From Prochlorococcus sp. AG-402-K04 (GTDB taxonomy: Bacteria > Cyanobacteriota > Cyanobacteriia > PCC-6307 > Cyanobiaceae): a stretch of DNA of 64,000 nucleotides. The stretch is from assembly GCA_003216895.1 (NCBI GenBank), contig QCID01000005.1, positions 31,354-95,353 of the forward strand, in the 5' to 3' direction. The translations under genes and the position numbers were made by a program. Position 1 is the stretch's first letter; every line of letters starts with the position of its first letter. A model generated the notes under the pieces. That model was given only the letters and a program-made list of their open reading frames with translations, was not told the origin of the DNA and made no database searches. Of the stretch, positions 32,174-42,564 are shown in pieces.

Positions 32174-32652
32174 AATAAACCTAGAGTTAGAGATTTATCT
32201 ATAGGTAAGCACGCCCCTATACCTAAATACATTGTCAAAACTGTTCCAAATAAAAACAATGACATCGCAACTGGTCTTCTGAAAGGATTAGCGAATTTAT
32301 TAATATTTTCAATAAAAGGGAGAATAATCAAACCTAATGGTATCAATGTCTGTAGAGCAATACCAAGTAATTTATTAGGGACAACACGTAAAATTTGAAA
32401 TACAGGATATAAATACCATTCAGGAAGAATCTCTAATGGAGTAGCAAATGGATTAGCTTTATCTCCAAGGAATGCAGGATCTAAAACCGCTAATCCAACA
32501 ACACACGCGATTGTACCCAGGATAACTACAGGGAAAATATATAACAAGTCATTTGGCCATGCTGGTTCTCCGTAATAATTATGACCCATTCCTTTAGCAA
32601 GTTTTGCTCTTAATTTGGTATCAGTTAAGTCAGGTTTCTTAAGAGTAGACAT
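32170..32652 (-). CDS. petD: Cytochrome b6-f complex subunit IV
   Basis: 160 residues with the PetD layout: N-terminal [37 protein letters not shown] (in parts), then three transmembrane segments and the PEWY quinol-oxidation motif in [16 protein letters not shown]. It forms the Qo site with cytochrome b6 in the thylakoid. It is 57 bp downstream of petB on the same strand, the usual petBD operon. Confidence 0.97.
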   Translation of the reverse strand: MSTLKKPDLTDTKLRAKLAKGMGHNYYGEPAWPNDLLYIFPVVILGTIACVVGLAVLDPAFLGDKANPFATPLEILPEWYLYPVFQILRVVPNKLLGIALQTLIPLGLIILPFIENINKFANPFRRPVAMSLFLFGTVLTMYLGIGACLPIDKSLTLGLF

Positions 32653-32709
32653 GTTTTAGGAAGATTTTTGTAGATAATTTAAGGATTTACTTGAATAAAT
32701 AATTTTAAA

Positions 32710-33366
32710 TCATAAAGGACCAGATATTCCTTGTTTTCTAATCATTAGAAAATGCATCAACATGAATACTGCTAATAGCCATGGCATCACAAAGGTATGG
32801 AGACTGTAAAACCTTGTTAAAGTTGACTGCCCAACACTCTCACCACCTCTAAGTAGTTCGACCATAAAGTCACCAATAACTGGGATAGCAGCTGGAACTC
32901 CAGAAACAATTTTAACGGCCCAATAACCAACTTGATCCCAAGGTAATGAATATCCTGTAACTCCAAAAGCAACTGTTATAACTGCCATAACCACGCCAGT
33001 TATCCATGTCAATTCTCTAGGCCTTTTAAATCCACCAGTTAAATAAACGCGAAAAACATGCAAAATAAGCATGAGGACCATCATTGAAGCACTCCATCTA
33101 TGCACTGATCTAATCAACCAACCAAAGCTCACGTCTGTCATCAGATAACTAACTGAGCTATAAGCTTCAGTTACAGTAGGTTTGTAATAAAAGGTCATCG
33201 CGAATCCAGTCGCGAATTGAATCAAAAAACAAACCAGTGTTATTCCACCAAGACAATAAAAAATGTTGACATGTGGAGGAACGTATTTTGAAGTGACATC
33301 GTCAGCTATGTCCTGTATCTCAAGACGTTCCTGGAACCAGTCATAAACCGGTGAAGAGTTCGCCAT
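32710..33366 (-). CDS. petB: Cytochrome b6
   Basis: 218 residues from ATG 33366 ([18 protein letters not shown]). The heme-ligand histidines are in [22 protein letters not shown] and [19 protein letters not shown] (in parts), and the covalent heme c cysteine is in YCLGGITL (C35). The frame is open 19 codons upstream, but the [10 protein letters not shown] start is the conserved family N-terminus. It is divergent from ctpA, with 69 bp between the two starts. Confidence 0.97.
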   Translation of the reverse strand: MANSSPVYDWFQERLEIQDIADDVTSKYVPPHVNIFYCLGGITLVCFLIQFATGFAMTFYYKPTVTEAYSSVSYLMTDVSFGWLIRSVHRWSASMMVLMLILHVFRVYLTGGFKRPRELTWITGVVMAVITVAFGVTGYSLPWDQVGYWAVKIVSGVPAAIPVIGDFMVELLRGGESVGQSTLTRFYSLHTFVMPWLLAVFMLMHFLMIRKQGISGPL

Positions 33367-33435
33367 CCACTTATGCACTGTACTTTCAAATATCTTACTC
33401 GATGTGCCCCTTGGTCGCCGCAAAAGATCAATCCA

Positions 33436-34746
33436 ATGCTTTTATCTGTTAAATCTTTAACTAAGCTACTGCAAAGATTTTTTGCAGTAATAATTTGTTT
33501 TGGGATTTTATTTCAAGTCTTTACTAAGCCCGCTTTTGCACTAAATGATGGCCAATTACTGGTTATTGAGGCCTGGAATCTAGTGAATGAAGGTTATCTA
33601 GACCCTAAGAAATTCGATGAAATTCAATGGAAAAAACTTCGTCAAAAAGCTCTTGAAAAGCCAATAAACAACTCTCAACAGGCGTATTCAGCTATCGAAG
33701 CGATGCTTCTTCCTCTTGGAGATCCTTATACACGCTTACTAAGACCTATTGATTACGAAGCAATGAAAAAAAGTAACATTGGTAGTGAAATTAATGGCGT
33801 TGGACTTCAGTTGGGAGCAAGAAAAGAAGATGGAGAAATAGTTGTAATATCTCCGCTTGAAGGCTCTCCTTCCTCAGACGCAGGTATTAAAAGTGGAACA
33901 ATTTTAAAAAAAGTCAACGGGGAATCTCCCAAGCAATTAGGACTTGAAGCGACCGCAGCGAAATTGAGAGGTCAAACAGGGACTCAAGTAATTGTTGAAT
34001 TAGAGCAACCTGACAAAGAAATAAAAGAAATTTCTTTAGAAAGAAGAAGTGTTGATTTAAGACCAGTAAGGACTAAAAGGATCAGAAATGAATCTCATAC
34101 ATTTGGTTACTTAAGAATTACACAATTTAGTGAAGGAGTCCCTGAACAAGTGAAGGAAGCATTGGTAGAACTTTCTGACAAAGACATAGATGGCCTAATT
34201 TTGGACCTAAGAAATAACTCTGGAGGTCTAGTAAGTTCTGGGCTTGCAGTTGCTGACGATTTCCTCAGCAATATGCCTATTGTTGAAACAAAAAAAAGAG
34301 ATGCTATAAATGATCCCGTCAGTTCTGGGATAGAAACTATTTATGACGGTCCTATGGTTACGCTAGTAAATGAGGGAACGGCAAGTGCTAGTGAAATTCT
34401 TGCTGGTGCTCTTCAAGACAACAAAAGATCCGAACTTATTGGTAGTAAAACTTTTGGGAAAGGCCTCATACAATCTTTAACTAATCTAAGTGATGGCAGT
34501 GGTTTAGCAGTAACAGTTGCTAGCTATTTAACTCCAAGTGGAAGAGATATACAAAATCTTGGAATTGATCCTGATCGCCTCTTGGAAATGCCAGAGCCAC
34601 TTAACCCAGGTTCTGATGAAGACAGATGGCTTTTAGATGCAGAGCTAATCATGCAAGCCACTTTAGACAAAGAAGAAGTCTCAGAAAAATTATCAAAAGA
34701 AAGTCAATTAAAAGAAGAGCAATTAATTAGTCAAGAAATTGAATAA
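33436..34746 (+). CDS. ctpA: Carboxyl-terminal processing protease CtpA
   Basis: 436 residues from ATG 33436. A signal peptide ([19 protein letters not shown], cleavage after AFA, about 35) sends it to the lumen or periplasm. A PDZ domain (about 105-190, [27 protein letters not shown]) leads to the S41 protease core with [15 protein letters not shown] and the Ser-Lys pair in GTASASE (S317) and FGKG (K342). The known job is cleavage of the D1 precursor of PSII. An upstream in-frame ATG at 33373 would add 21 unusual residues before the signal peptide. It shares a divergent promoter region with petB. Confidence 0.94.
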   Translation: MLLSVKSLTKLLQRFFAVIICFGILFQVFTKPAFALNDGQLLVIEAWNLVNEGYLDPKKFDEIQWKKLRQKALEKPINNSQQAYSAIEAMLLPLGDPYTRLLRPIDYEAMKKSNIGSEINGVGLQLGARKEDGEIVVISPLEGSPSSDAGIKSGTILKKVNGESPKQLGLEATAAKLRGQTGTQVIVELEQPDKEIKEISLERRSVDLRPVRTKRIRNESHTFGYLRITQFSEGVPEQVKEALVELSDKDIDGLILDLRNNSGGLVSSGLAVADDFLSNMPIVETKKRDAINDPVSSGIETIYDGPMVTLVNEGTASASEILAGALQDNKRSELIGSKTFGKGLIQSLTNLSDGSGLAVTVASYLTPSGRDIQNLGIDPDRLLEMPEPLNPGSDEDRWLLDAELIMQATLDKEEVSEKLSKESQLKEEQLISQEIE

Positions 34747-34749
34747 GTC

Positions 34750-36009
34750 ATGTCATCAAGAACTTATTATGACCCTCTGCATCAATCGATCACATTAAAC
34801 AGCTCAATTCCAGAAGAAAAAATGGTGATGGAATTAATAGATTCTTCCCCATTTCAAAGATTAAGAAGAATAAAACAACTAGGTCCTGCCTATTTAACAT
34901 TTCATGGCGCAGAGTCAAGCAGATTCACTCATTCTCTTGGTGTATTTCATCTTGCAAGAAGAGCAATAAATCATTTATCTGGCTTTGATTCTGGATTAAA
35001 AGAACAAAAATTTCTTCTCTATGGTGCTGCGCTTTTACATGATCTAGGTCACGGACCACTAAGTCATACAAGTGAAGAAATTTTCAAAATAAAGCATGAA
35101 GCCTGGACAGCTAAATTAATAAATTCCAATAAAGAAATAACTAATATCATTAATAAATATGGGAAGGGTAATGCGCAAAAAATTTCAGATTTGATTCAAT
35201 CGAGAAAAGCAAAAAAAAATTTAATAATTTCGTTAATTAGTAGTCAACTTGATTGTGATCGACTTGATTACCTAATGAGAGATAGTTATACAACAGGTGC
35301 AAAATATGGGCAATTAGATATTGATCGAATAATATCCGCAATGACAATTGCTCCAGATGGGGATCTAGCTATACACCCTAAGGGAATAATGGCAGTCGAG
35401 CATTATTTAGTTATAAGAAATCTAATGTATAGAAGCGTATATAACCATCGATTAAATGAAGTTTGCAATTGGCTATTAGAACAAATCATAAAAACGGCAA
35501 GAAAGATTGGTCCAAAAAAAATATGGGCAGATAAAAATATGTCTGAATGGCTATGGAATCATGAAGAAATGAGCCTAGAAAGTTTTCTATCTAATGATGA
35601 CATAATAACTGGATATCATATTCATCAATGGCAAGAGTCTAGTTCTAATAATCTATCTAATCTCTGTAGACGTTTTATACATAGAGATTTATTAAAAGCA
35701 TTAAACATATCCTCTTTCTCTTCAGAGATAAGACTCGAAGCTTTAGCAAAGGCTAGAAAATTATCAGAAAAATATTGCATTGAGCCAGATATCTCCTGTG
35801 GGTTAAGAGAACAAATAGTTAAAAGTTATCATCCTTATAAATATGGACTTCGTTTATGGGATGGAGAAAAGTTACAAGCTTTAGAGAAAGTTTCACCATT
35901 AGTCGAGAGACTAATAGAACCTAATCAATCTTCATGGTTAATTTATCCAAAAAATATAGAAAGTGAATTAAGTACAGAGATTGAAAAACTAAAAATCAAA
36001 AATAAATAA
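34750..36009 (+). CDS. HD-domain phosphohydrolase (dGTPase/SAMHD-like)
   Basis: 419 residues. The HD signature is complete: SSRFTHSLGVFHLAR (H), AALLHDLGHGPLSH (HD pair), and SQLDCDRLDYLMRDSYTTG (second D). YDPLHQSITL at the N-terminus is typical of the COG1078 HD family. These are metal-dependent phosphohydrolases, often on dNTPs or unknown nucleotides. Substrate unknown. It starts 3 bp after ctpA and stops 2 bp before minC, so all are likely co-transcribed. Confidence 0.88.
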   Translation: MSSRTYYDPLHQSITLNSSIPEEKMVMELIDSSPFQRLRRIKQLGPAYLTFHGAESSRFTHSLGVFHLARRAINHLSGFDSGLKEQKFLLYGAALLHDLGHGPLSHTSEEIFKIKHEAWTAKLINSNKEITNIINKYGKGNAQKISDLIQSRKAKKNLIISLISSQLDCDRLDYLMRDSYTTGAKYGQLDIDRIISAMTIAPDGDLAIHPKGIMAVEHYLVIRNLMYRSVYNHRLNEVCNWLLEQIIKTARKIGPKKIWADKNMSEWLWNHEEMSLESFLSNDDIITGYHIHQWQESSSNNLSNLCRRFIHRDLLKALNISSFSSEIRLEALAKARKLSEKYCIEPDISCGLREQIVKSYHPYKYGLRLWDGEKLQALEKVSPLVERLIEPNQSSWLIYPKNIESELSTEIEKLKIKNK

Positions 36010-36011
36010 AA

Positions 36012-36659
36012 ATGAATTCCAACAATCAAAAAATAATAGTCAATATCAAAGATATTAAATATCAAAATTGGGAAATATGTTTAAAAAGTAAATTAAAAAT
36101 TCTAAAGTCAAGCAATATAGAGATAGATTCCAAAAATCTAGATCTTTCATGTTCAGACATATCAGAAATAATAAAAATTGCGAATCAATATAATTGTAAA
36201 ATTATTAGTTTTTGCTCAACATCTTCAAAGACGATAGTAAGTTCTCAATCGCTAGGTTTTAAATCACAATTAATTATTGAAAATTCTTCAAAAAACACCT
36301 TAAAGATAAATCAAAAAAATCTAACTTTCTCAAAAACTCACTTTCATCAAGGAACTATAAGATCTGGAGAATATCTGGATAGTCCTGGGGATTTATTAAT
36401 CCTTGGAGATGTTAATCCAGGTGCAAAAGTTAGTGCAGAGGGAAATATTATTATCTGGGGAAGACTTCTTGGGATTGCCCACGCAGGCAGAGAAGGGAAC
36501 TCACAAGCAACTATATCCGCACTTCAACTTAGACCTGTCCAACTAAGAATAGCGAACAAAGTTGCTAGGGGTCCTAAAACGAAACCTCAATTTGGTATCG
36601 CAGAGCAAGCAAGAATAGATTCAGAAGAAATAATAATTTCCCCACTGGAGACCAAATAA
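36012..36659 (+). CDS. minC: Septum site-determining protein MinC
   Basis: 215 residues. The N-terminal half is poorly conserved. The C-terminal beta-helix domain is clear: GTIRSGEYLDSPGDLLILGDVNPGAKVSAEGNIIIWG (in parts, 119-155) and AHAGREGNSQATISALQL. MinC inhibits FtsZ with MinD. It begins 2 bp after the HD gene and is followed by minD and minE in the standard order. Confidence 0.93.
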   Translation: MNSNNQKIIVNIKDIKYQNWEICLKSKLKILKSSNIEIDSKNLDLSCSDISEIIKIANQYNCKIISFCSTSSKTIVSSQSLGFKSQLIIENSSKNTLKINQKNLTFSKTHFHQGTIRSGEYLDSPGDLLILGDVNPGAKVSAEGNIIIWGRLLGIAHAGREGNSQATISALQLRPVQLRIANKVARGPKTKPQFGIAEQARIDSEEIIISPLETK

Positions 36660-36822
36660 TTGGAAACTAAATCTGCCAAGGCTTTAGAGAGAAAAATATA
36701 AAAAAATTACTTCATAACACCTTAGAGATGTCTGCAAAAGCAAACCCAATGACACTGATCTAGCAATAAAGCTTTTTTCTTAATCAAAATCGAATTAAAG
36801 TTTGACGAATTCAAGGAGGTCT

Positions 36823-37638
36823 GTGAGGACAGATACACGCGTTATTCTTATCTGCTCAGGAAAAGGTGGGGTCGGCAAGACAACTCTTACTGCAAATCTT
36901 GGCATATCATTAGCAAGGCAAGGCCTTAGCACTGCTGTCTTAGACGCAGACTTTGGTCTAAGAAATTTAGATTTACTTTTAGGTCTTGAAAATCGAATAG
37001 TTTATACAGCGCAGGAAGTTTTGGAGGAAGAGTGCAGGCTTGATCAAGCATTGGTCAAGCACAAGCAAGAATCAAATCTATCTCTGCTTCCTGCTGGCAA
37101 TCCAAGAATGCTTGATTGGTTAAAACCCGATGATATGCAGCGCATAGTAGATATGTTAAAAGAACAGTTCAATTACGTTTTAATTGACTGCCCTGCAGGA
37201 GTTGAAGATGGATTTAAAAATGCTATGTCAGCCTCTCAAGAAGCGATTGTAGTTACAAATCCTGAGGTATCCGCAGTAAGAGATGCAGACAGAGTAATTG
37301 GTTTACTTAATACGAATGCTATTAAACCAGTCCAATTAGTTCTTAATAGAGTTAGGCCCAAGATGATGGCCAACCAAGAAATGCTTTCTATCGATGATGT
37401 GACTGATATTTTAGCCTTACCTTTACTTGGCCTTGTGCTAGAGGATGAACAGGTAATTGTAAGTACAAATCGAGGCGAACCTCTGACTTTAAATAGCGTT
37501 AATTCCCCAGCAGCCAAATGCTATCTAAATATTGCCAAGAGATTACAAGGAGAAGATATTCCACTTATTGATCCCGCAGAGGAGAGTTCGGGAATTGGTG
37601 CAAAATTTAGAAGACTAATGCAAACAAAAATTTTCTAA
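36823..37638 (+). CDS. minD: Septum site-determining ATPase MinD
   Basis: 271 residues from GTG 36823. Deviant Walker [12 protein letters not shown] near residue 11, [23 protein letters not shown], and the C-terminal amphipathic membrane helix ([12 protein letters not shown]). The frame is open 7 codons upstream to a TTG at 36802. The GTG is preferred because AAGGAGG (36813-36819) precedes it and the protein then matches the usual MinD length, although the spacing of 3 nt is short. minE follows after 4 bp. Confidence 0.92.
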   Translation: MRTDTRVILICSGKGGVGKTTLTANLGISLARQGLSTAVLDADFGLRNLDLLLGLENRIVYTAQEVLEEECRLDQALVKHKQESNLSLLPAGNPRMLDWLKPDDMQRIVDMLKEQFNYVLIDCPAGVEDGFKNAMSASQEAIVVTNPEVSAVRDADRVIGLLNTNAIKPVQLVLNRVRPKMMANQEMLSIDDVTDILALPLLGLVLEDEQVIVSTNRGEPLTLNSVNSPAAKCYLNIAKRLQGEDIPLIDPAEESSGIGAKFRRLMQTKIF

Positions 37639-37642
37639 ATCA

Positions 37643-37990
37643 ATGGCAATGACACTCAGAGACATTATCAACAAGTTATTACGTAGGCAGCCCGCTAGCG
37701 CAAGCACAGCGAGAGAAAGGTTGCAACTTGTTTTAGCTCATGATCGATCAGATCTCAGCTCAGAACTTTTAGATCAAATGAGAAAAGAAATACTAGAGGT
37801 GGTAGCAAAGTATGTAGAGATAGATGTGGATGAAGGCGCCGTAAGTCTAGAGACAGAAGATCGCATGACCGCATTAGTTGCAAACCTCCCAATCAAAAGA
37901 ACTATGACTGGTCAAATCAAACTTAAAGAGCCCAAGGATCAGTCAGAAGAAAATCCTCAAGGAGCTGAAGGGACAGATCAAAATTCTTAA
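37643..37990 (+). CDS. minE: Cell division topological specificity factor MinE
   Basis: 115 residues. The N-terminal anti-MinCD part reads [32 protein letters not shown] (in parts) and the topological specificity domain [26 protein letters not shown] (in parts). The C-terminal 28 residues are an acidic, Gln/Glu-rich tail, longer than in E. coli. It ends the minCDE operon, with tRNA-Thr 120 bp downstream. Confidence 0.94.
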   Translation: MAMTLRDIINKLLRRQPASASTARERLQLVLAHDRSDLSSELLDQMRKEILEVVAKYVEIDVDEGAVSLETEDRMTALVANLPIKRTMTGQIKLKEPKDQSEENPQGAEGTDQNS

Positions 37991-38110
37991 TCAATTACAA
38001 GATGGCATACATTTTTGGATTAGATCAACAATATATTTAAAAACTATTTTCAACAAATTTCCTATATCGATTTACTTTTAGATTACTTTCTTAGGTAAGA
38101 TGAAAAAATT

Positions 38111-38182
38111 GCCGGCTTAGCTCAGCGGTAGAGCAGCGCTTTTGTAAAGCGAAGGTCATCAGTTCAAATCTGTTAGCCGGCA
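38111..38182 (+). tRNA. tRNA-Thr (TGT)
   Basis: 72 nt. The acceptor stem GCCGGCT pairs with AGCCGGC, the anticodon stem CGCTT/AAGCG brackets TTTGTAA (anticodon TGT), and the T-arm is CAGTTCAAATCTG. Discriminator A, no encoded CCA. Confidence 0.96.
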
Positions 38183-38204
38183 TTTAAAATCTAGATAAAG
38201 AGAT

Positions 38205-38363
38205 CTATTTGGATTTAGCAGAGATAATCCAAATTAAGAAAGCAGCAAGAAAAAGGTTTAAGAATTTCAATTGAACTATCCAATCAAAACTCATAATGGG
38301 GAACCTTAAAAGCCACCAAAAAAAAGACTGCAGGAAGAAAGTTGTTATCAACAAATAAAGCAT
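38205..38363 (-). CDS. Small hydrophobic membrane protein, 52 residues
   Basis: ATG 38363 to TAG 38205, 52 codons. Two hydrophobic stretches (LYLLITTFFLQSFFWWLL and FLNLFLAAFLIWIISA) are separated by a short polar turn, so a two-pass membrane hairpin is likely. It starts 3 bp after the tsaC stop on the same strand, which suggests translational coupling at the end of the prmC-tsaC operon. No family recognised. Confidence 0.5.
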   Translation of the reverse strand: MLYLLITTFFLQSFFWWLLRFPIMSFDWIVQLKFLNLFLAAFLIWIISAKSK

Positions 38364-38366
38364 GCT

Positions 38367-38948
38367 TTACTTTTCTTTCAAAACGACTGAACCATGCCTC
38401 AACACATTCCATTTCCCTTCTTCCCATTCAACAACTGTGCTTGCTATTCCAGAAGAATTTGGCCAAGGGACAGGAGCAAGTATTGGAATTCCTGGGAATT
38501 GAATCGAAGCTTCCAATGCATCTTTAACAGGAGATTTTCCGGAAATATTTGCGCTTGTAGTTGCTAGAGGACCAGTTTGCTTTAGCAAATCTCTTGCAAG
38601 TCTTAGAGCTGGAACTCTGAAGCCTAGAGAATTAGAATTAGAATTTAAATTCTTAGAGACATTTCCAATTGTTGGCAAAACAATTGTTAATGCTCCAGGC
38701 CAATAATTCTTTGCCAATTTCAGGCCGTCTTCGATAGCACAAGGTTTAACCAACTCAAACAAATCATCCAAGCATCCTCCCATTAAAATGAGTGGCTTAC
38801 TTGAAGGCCTTTTCTTAATAGTCCATATTTTTTTTGAGAATTCTGGGTATGCGCAAATTGCGGGCAAAGTATCAGTAGGAAATAAAGCTAAAGATCCCTT
38901 TTTTAACTTCAAAGCCAAGTCAGAAATTTCAAATTGATCGATGCTCAT
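38367..38948 (-). CDS. tsaC: Threonylcarbamoyl-AMP synthase (TsaC/Sua5/YrdC family)
   Basis: 193 residues from ATG 38948. The YrdC fold is recognised by LKKGSLALFPTDTLPAIC, IKKRPSSKPLILM, YWPGALTIVLP, LGFRVPALRLARDLL, and GPLATTSANISG. It makes TC-AMP for t6A37 of ANN-decoding tRNAs. The frame is open 13 codons upstream into prmC, but ATG 38948 starts right after the prmC stop and precedes the conserved core. It lies downstream of prmC. Confidence 0.9.
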   Translation of the reverse strand: MSIDQFEISDLALKLKKGSLALFPTDTLPAICAYPEFSKKIWTIKKRPSSKPLILMGGCLDDLFELVKPCAIEDGLKLAKNYWPGALTIVLPTIGNVSKNLNSNSNSLGFRVPALRLARDLLKQTGPLATTSANISGKSPVKDALEASIQFPGIPILAPVPWPNSSGIASTVVEWEEGKWNVLRHGSVVLKEK

Positions 38949-38949
38949 T

Positions 38950-39822
38950 TTATTTTTTACGACAAATGGCATATCGCTTGATACCACTTAAATCTTTTTC
39001 AAAAGAAACTTCTTCCATTCCAATTTTCTTCATAAAATCAATTATCTTTTCACTTTGATCATAATGATGTTCAATAATTAACCAACCTCCTTTAGCAAGG
39101 CCATTTGATGCCCCAAGAATTATTTTTTTAGACGCATTCATTCCATCCGCTCCACCATCCAAAGCTATAAGTGGCTCATGATTTTTTACAACTGGTTCTA
39201 ACTCTTTAATTAAGTTAGACGGTATGTAAGGAGGATTGCTTAAAACCAAATCAAAGCTTCCCCACCAATTTTTCAAAGGTTCCCACCAATCTCCCAAAGA
39301 AAATCTCACATTCGCGCTAGGAACAATAGATTTTAAATTTCTTTCTGCTAGCTCTAAGGCATCTTTACTAATATCAGCTGCATGTCCATCCCAATTTGGA
39401 AGTGATTTAGCTAAAGATATCGCAAGAGGACCTGAACCTGTCCCTAGATCAGCCCACCTTCCAAAATTAATATCAGTGACTTTTTTTAAAGCAAAGTCAA
39501 TCAAAAATTCTGTTTCTTGCCTAGGGATCAATGCATGTTCTGAAACCTCTAACTCAAAATCTCTCCAAGGACACTTTGAAATCAAATATTGAAGTGGAGT
39601 TTGATCTCTTAAATGAGATTTCCAAATAACTTCTAATTCTTCAGTTGAGATTTCTAAAGAAATAAAATTCTCAGGATTCAAAATTATGTTATGTAATTGA
39701 CTCCAAGAAACTCCTGCAGCGATATCTAAAAGCCAATCAAAATCTACTTTTCTTCCTCCTCTTAGCATCATTTTTTTTCTCCAATTAAGAAAAGTATTAC
39801 CAGAAATGAAATTATCAACCAT
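38950..39822 (-). CDS. prmC: Peptide chain release factor N5-glutamine methyltransferase PrmC
   Basis: 290 residues. An N-terminal helical domain (WLLDIAAGVSW, PLQYLISKCPWRDFELEV) is followed by the SAM-binding domain WADLGTGSGPLAISLA and the catalytic NPPY in LVLSNPPYIPSNL. It methylates the GGQ glutamine of release factors 1 and 2. Its start abuts the stop of the thioesterase gene, and its stop abuts the tsaC start. Confidence 0.95.
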   Translation of the reverse strand: MVDNFISGNTFLNWRKKMMLRGGRKVDFDWLLDIAAGVSWSQLHNIILNPENFISLEISTEELEVIWKSHLRDQTPLQYLISKCPWRDFELEVSEHALIPRQETEFLIDFALKKVTDINFGRWADLGTGSGPLAISLAKSLPNWDGHAADISKDALELAERNLKSIVPSANVRFSLGDWWEPLKNWWGSFDLVLSNPPYIPSNLIKELEPVVKNHEPLIALDGGADGMNASKKIILGASNGLAKGGWLIIEHHYDQSEKIIDFMKKIGMEEVSFEKDLSGIKRYAICRKK

Positions 39823-40269
39823 TTAATTTCTAGGCCCCTCTTCCAGTTGTAAAAAAATCTTATTAATTTCGGAAGGGAATTCTTTTACTAACTTTATAGA
39901 ATCATTTTTTTTTCTTACCAAAACCAAATCTATCAAAGCTTCTGCTCCAATATCACCATTTACTTTTAAAAACAAAGTTTTACAATTAAGTCTGATTTTA
40001 TTTACAATCTTAAATTGACTTTTTAATAATATTGTTTCACCATGTGTAAAAGATATTTTATATTTAATTTGAGCAGAAATTACAGGTATTTCATAACCTT
40101 TTTTAGATAATAGCGAATAAGTTATTCCAGCTTTATTCAAAGCATCAATTCTCCCCTCTTCTAAAAAATGAAAATAAGATCCATGCCACATAACCCCTGC
40201 ATGATCAGTGTGCTGAGGAAGAACTGTTTTAGTTAAATTCCACTCTTTTTTATTGATGAACTCATTCAA
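39823..40269 (-). CDS. Hotdog-fold acyl-CoA thioesterase (4HBT family)
   Basis: 148 residues. The 4HBT active region is QHTDHAGVMWHGSYFHFLEEGRIDAL (in parts), with Asp and His at the catalytic loop, then YKISFTHGETILLKSQF. Cyanobacterial members of this group include the DHNA-CoA thioesterase of phylloquinone synthesis (Synechocystis slr0204), so that role is possible, but the sequence alone does not decide it. It abuts prmC downstream. Confidence 0.83.
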   Translation of the reverse strand: MNEFINKKEWNLTKTVLPQHTDHAGVMWHGSYFHFLEEGRIDALNKAGITYSLLSKKGYEIPVISAQIKYKISFTHGETILLKSQFKIVNKIRLNCKTLFLKVNGDIGAEALIDLVLVRKKNDSIKLVKEFPSEINKIFLQLEEGPRN

Positions 40270-40401
40270 TAGGAATCCTTATCGTATTAGTCCCATAGTC
40301 AATTGTGAACTAAAGAAGCAATACCTTAAAAGTAAAGCTCAACATTTATTTAGACCTCAAGCACGTACCTGAGATCATTAGTAATCAAAGAAATTACTAA
40401 A

Positions 40402-40560
40402 TTACTTTTTAGGTTGAGGGCTCAATCTACCTTTACTGGAATCTGAATAAAAGCTTGATTTCTCACCATCGTTGGTAGAAACAAATAAACCAATGAGAAA
40501 GATCGTTGGTACGCCGACAAATAAAAGACTTGCGGCAAATCCAAAACTAGTGGTTTCCAT
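40402..40560 (-). CDS. psbM: Photosystem II protein PsbM (extended form)
   Basis: 52 codons from ATG 40560. The METTSFGFAASLLFVGVPTIF start (given to 20 residues at most in parts) and single transmembrane helix with LVPT-like VGVPTIFLIGLFV match PsbM, a PSII dimer-interface subunit. Standard PsbM is about 34-40 residues. Here 18 extra polar residues (ending GRLSPQPKK) follow the helix, as I recall for marine picocyanobacteria. It is a monocistronic unit divergent from psbB across 480 bp. Confidence 0.9.
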   Translation of the reverse strand: METTSFGFAASLLFVGVPTIFLIGLFVSTNDGEKSSFYSDSSKGRLSPQPKK

Positions 40561-41040
40561 AACCGAGGTTTTTACTCAGAACAATTTTTACTGAAACAAA
40601 CTATATATCCCTTCAGCAAAAAAACTGAGATTTGAATCAAAGAGACTGAGATTTTGTAATTTGCCGAAAAATTTTGTTTTCAAAAACTTCCATATAAATG
40701 TTTTTTAGCTTAAAGGTCCCTAAAACAATTTCTAAAAAATTATTTTCATGCGTTTTTATCCATAAATTTCAGTTTTTTTTAATTGGTTCGATACAAAAAC
40801 GGCTTAAAATTACAAAATCAATTTAAATTTCAAAATTTCTTCTTTTTCTTTTTTTTTTAATTTTTTCTAGTCTCACACTGAATATTTACCAATTCAAGCC
40901 ACTTAAAACAAGCAAGATTTCATCCAATAGTGTCAAAAGTCATTTCAGGTATCTACATCCTGTGCATTAACTCAAGCAATACCATTTACGATCATGCGAG
41001 TCTTGCTGCATTAAGCAGCTTCGTTATACGAACCTGACCC
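40561..41040. promoter_or_regulatory. Divergent psbM-psbB control region
   Basis: 480 bp, very AT-rich, with T and A tracts near 40850. It should hold promoters for psbM (minus) and psbB (plus). The last 36 nt before psbB form two adjacent perfect hairpins: GCTGC (41005-41009) with GCAGC (41015-41019), and TTCGT (41020-41024) with ACGAA (41028-41032). No Shine-Dalgarno precedes the psbB ATG. No ORF is credible here. Confidence 0.6.
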
Positions 41041-42564
41041 ATGGGATTGCCCTGGTATCGGGTGCACACAGTCGTTATCAACGACCCTGGCCGCCTCTTG
41101 GCCGTGCACCTCATGCATACTGCTTTGTTAGCCGGCTGGGCCGGCTCAATGGCCTTATATGAATTGGCCATTTTTGATCCTTCTGATCCAGTACTTAATC
41201 CAATGTGGCGCCAAGGCATGTATGTCATGCCCTTTATGGCCCGCCTAGGAATTACAGGTAGCTGGAACGGATGGGATATAACCGGTGCAACCGGAGTAGA
41301 CCCCGGCTTTTGGAGCTTTGAAGGGGTTGCTGCAGCTCATATAGTTTTCAGTGGTCTTTTGATGCTTGCTGCCGTATGGCACTGGACATACTGGGACCTT
41401 GAATTGTGGGAAGATTCCCGCACTGGAGAACCCGCTTTAGATCTTCCAAGAATTTTTGGAATTCATCTTTTCTTAGCTGGATTAACATGCTTTGGTTTTG
41501 GCGCATTTCATTGCTCAACCGTCGGTATATGGGTTTCGGATCCATATGGATTAACCGGGCATGTAGAAAAAGTTGCTCCAGTTTGGGGCGCAGAAGGATT
41601 TAATCCATTCAATGCTGGAGGAATTGTCGCTAATCACATTGGGGCAGGACTTTTAGGAATAATTGGTGGAATTTTCCATATCACCAATAGACCTGGAGAA
41701 AGGCTTTATAGAGCTTTAAAGCTAGGAAGCCTAGAAGGCGTTCTTGCCAGTGCTCTAGCTGCTGTTCTTTTTGTATCTTTTGTAGTCGCTGGAACTATGT
41801 GGTACGGATCTGCAACAACACCAGTTGAGTTGTTTGGTCCTACTAGATATCAATGGGATTCTGGTTATTTCAAAACTGAAATTAACCGCAGAGTTCAAGA
41901 GTCTATTAATGATGGCGCCTCAAAAGCAGAAGCTTATGGAGCTATTCCAGAACAACTTGCTTTCTATGACTATGTTGGAAATAGTCCTGCGAAAGGAGGT
42001 CTCTTCAGAGTTGGAGCGATGGTTAATGGAGATGGAGTTCCAAGTGGATGGCAAGGTCACATCTCATTTACTGATAGCGATGGCAATGATTTAGAAGTAA
42101 GAAGAATTCCAAATTTCTTTGAAAACTTCCCTGTCATTCTTGAAGACAAAGATGGGAACGTTAAAGCTGACATTCCTTTCCGTCGTGCAGAAGCCAAGTA
42201 CTCAATTGAACAAACTGGAGTCACAGCTACTGTTTATGGTGGAGAATTAAATGGACAAACATTTACTGATCCAGTAATAGTAAAACGTCTAGCTAGAAAG
42301 TCTCAACTTGGAGAAGCCTTCAAGTTTGATAGAGATCGCTACAAGTCTGATGGTGTATTCAGAAGCTCTCCTAGAGCATGGTTCACTTATGCACATTTGT
42401 GCTTTGGCTTGTTATTCCTCTTCGGGCACTGGTGGCACGCAGCAAGGACTCTCTTTGGCGACAGATTCTCAGGTATCGATCCAGAACTTGGGGATCAGGT
42501 TGAGTTTGGTCTCTTCAAAAAACTTGGAGACGAATCAACGCGCCGAGTCCCTGGTCGAGCCTAA
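41041..42564 (+). CDS. psbB: Photosystem II CP47 core antenna protein
   Basis: 507 residues, the normal CP47 length. It opens [20 protein letters not shown] and shows six hydrophobic helices with paired chlorophyll-ligand histidines ([60 protein letters not shown]). The large lumenal loop (about 260-440) is followed by the end RRVPGRA. It binds antenna chlorophyll and transfers energy to the D1/D2 core. psbT follows in the same operon after 37 bp. Confidence 0.98.
   Translation: MGLPWYRVHTVVINDPGRLLAVHLMHTALLAGWAGSMALYELAIFDPSDPVLNPMWRQGMYVMPFMARLGITGSWNGWDITGATGVDPGFWSFEGVAAAHIVFSGLLMLAAVWHWTYWDLELWEDSRTGEPALDLPRIFGIHLFLAGLTCFGFGAFHCSTVGIWVSDPYGLTGHVEKVAPVWGAEGFNPFNAGGIVANHIGAGLLGIIGGIFHITNRPGERLYRALKLGSLEGVLASALAAVLFVSFVVAGTMWYGSATTPVELFGPTRYQWDSGYFKTEINRRVQESINDGASKAEAYGAIPEQLAFYDYVGNSPAKGGLFRVGAMVNGDGVPSGWQGHISFTDSDGNDLEVRRIPNFFENFPVILEDKDGNVKADIPFRRAEAKYSIEQTGVTATVYGGELNGQTFTDPVIVKRLARKSQLGEAFKFDRDRYKSDGVFRSSPRAWFTYAHLCFGLLFLFGHWWHAARTLFGDRFSGIDPELGDQVEFGLFKKLGDESTRRVPGRA

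Noticed and set aside
33367..33435. Longer N-termini for petB (to 33423) and ctpA (from 33373)
   Set aside because: Both extensions lie in the shared 69-bp divergent promoter region and overlap each other. The [10 protein letters not shown] start and a clean signal peptide support the shorter forms.
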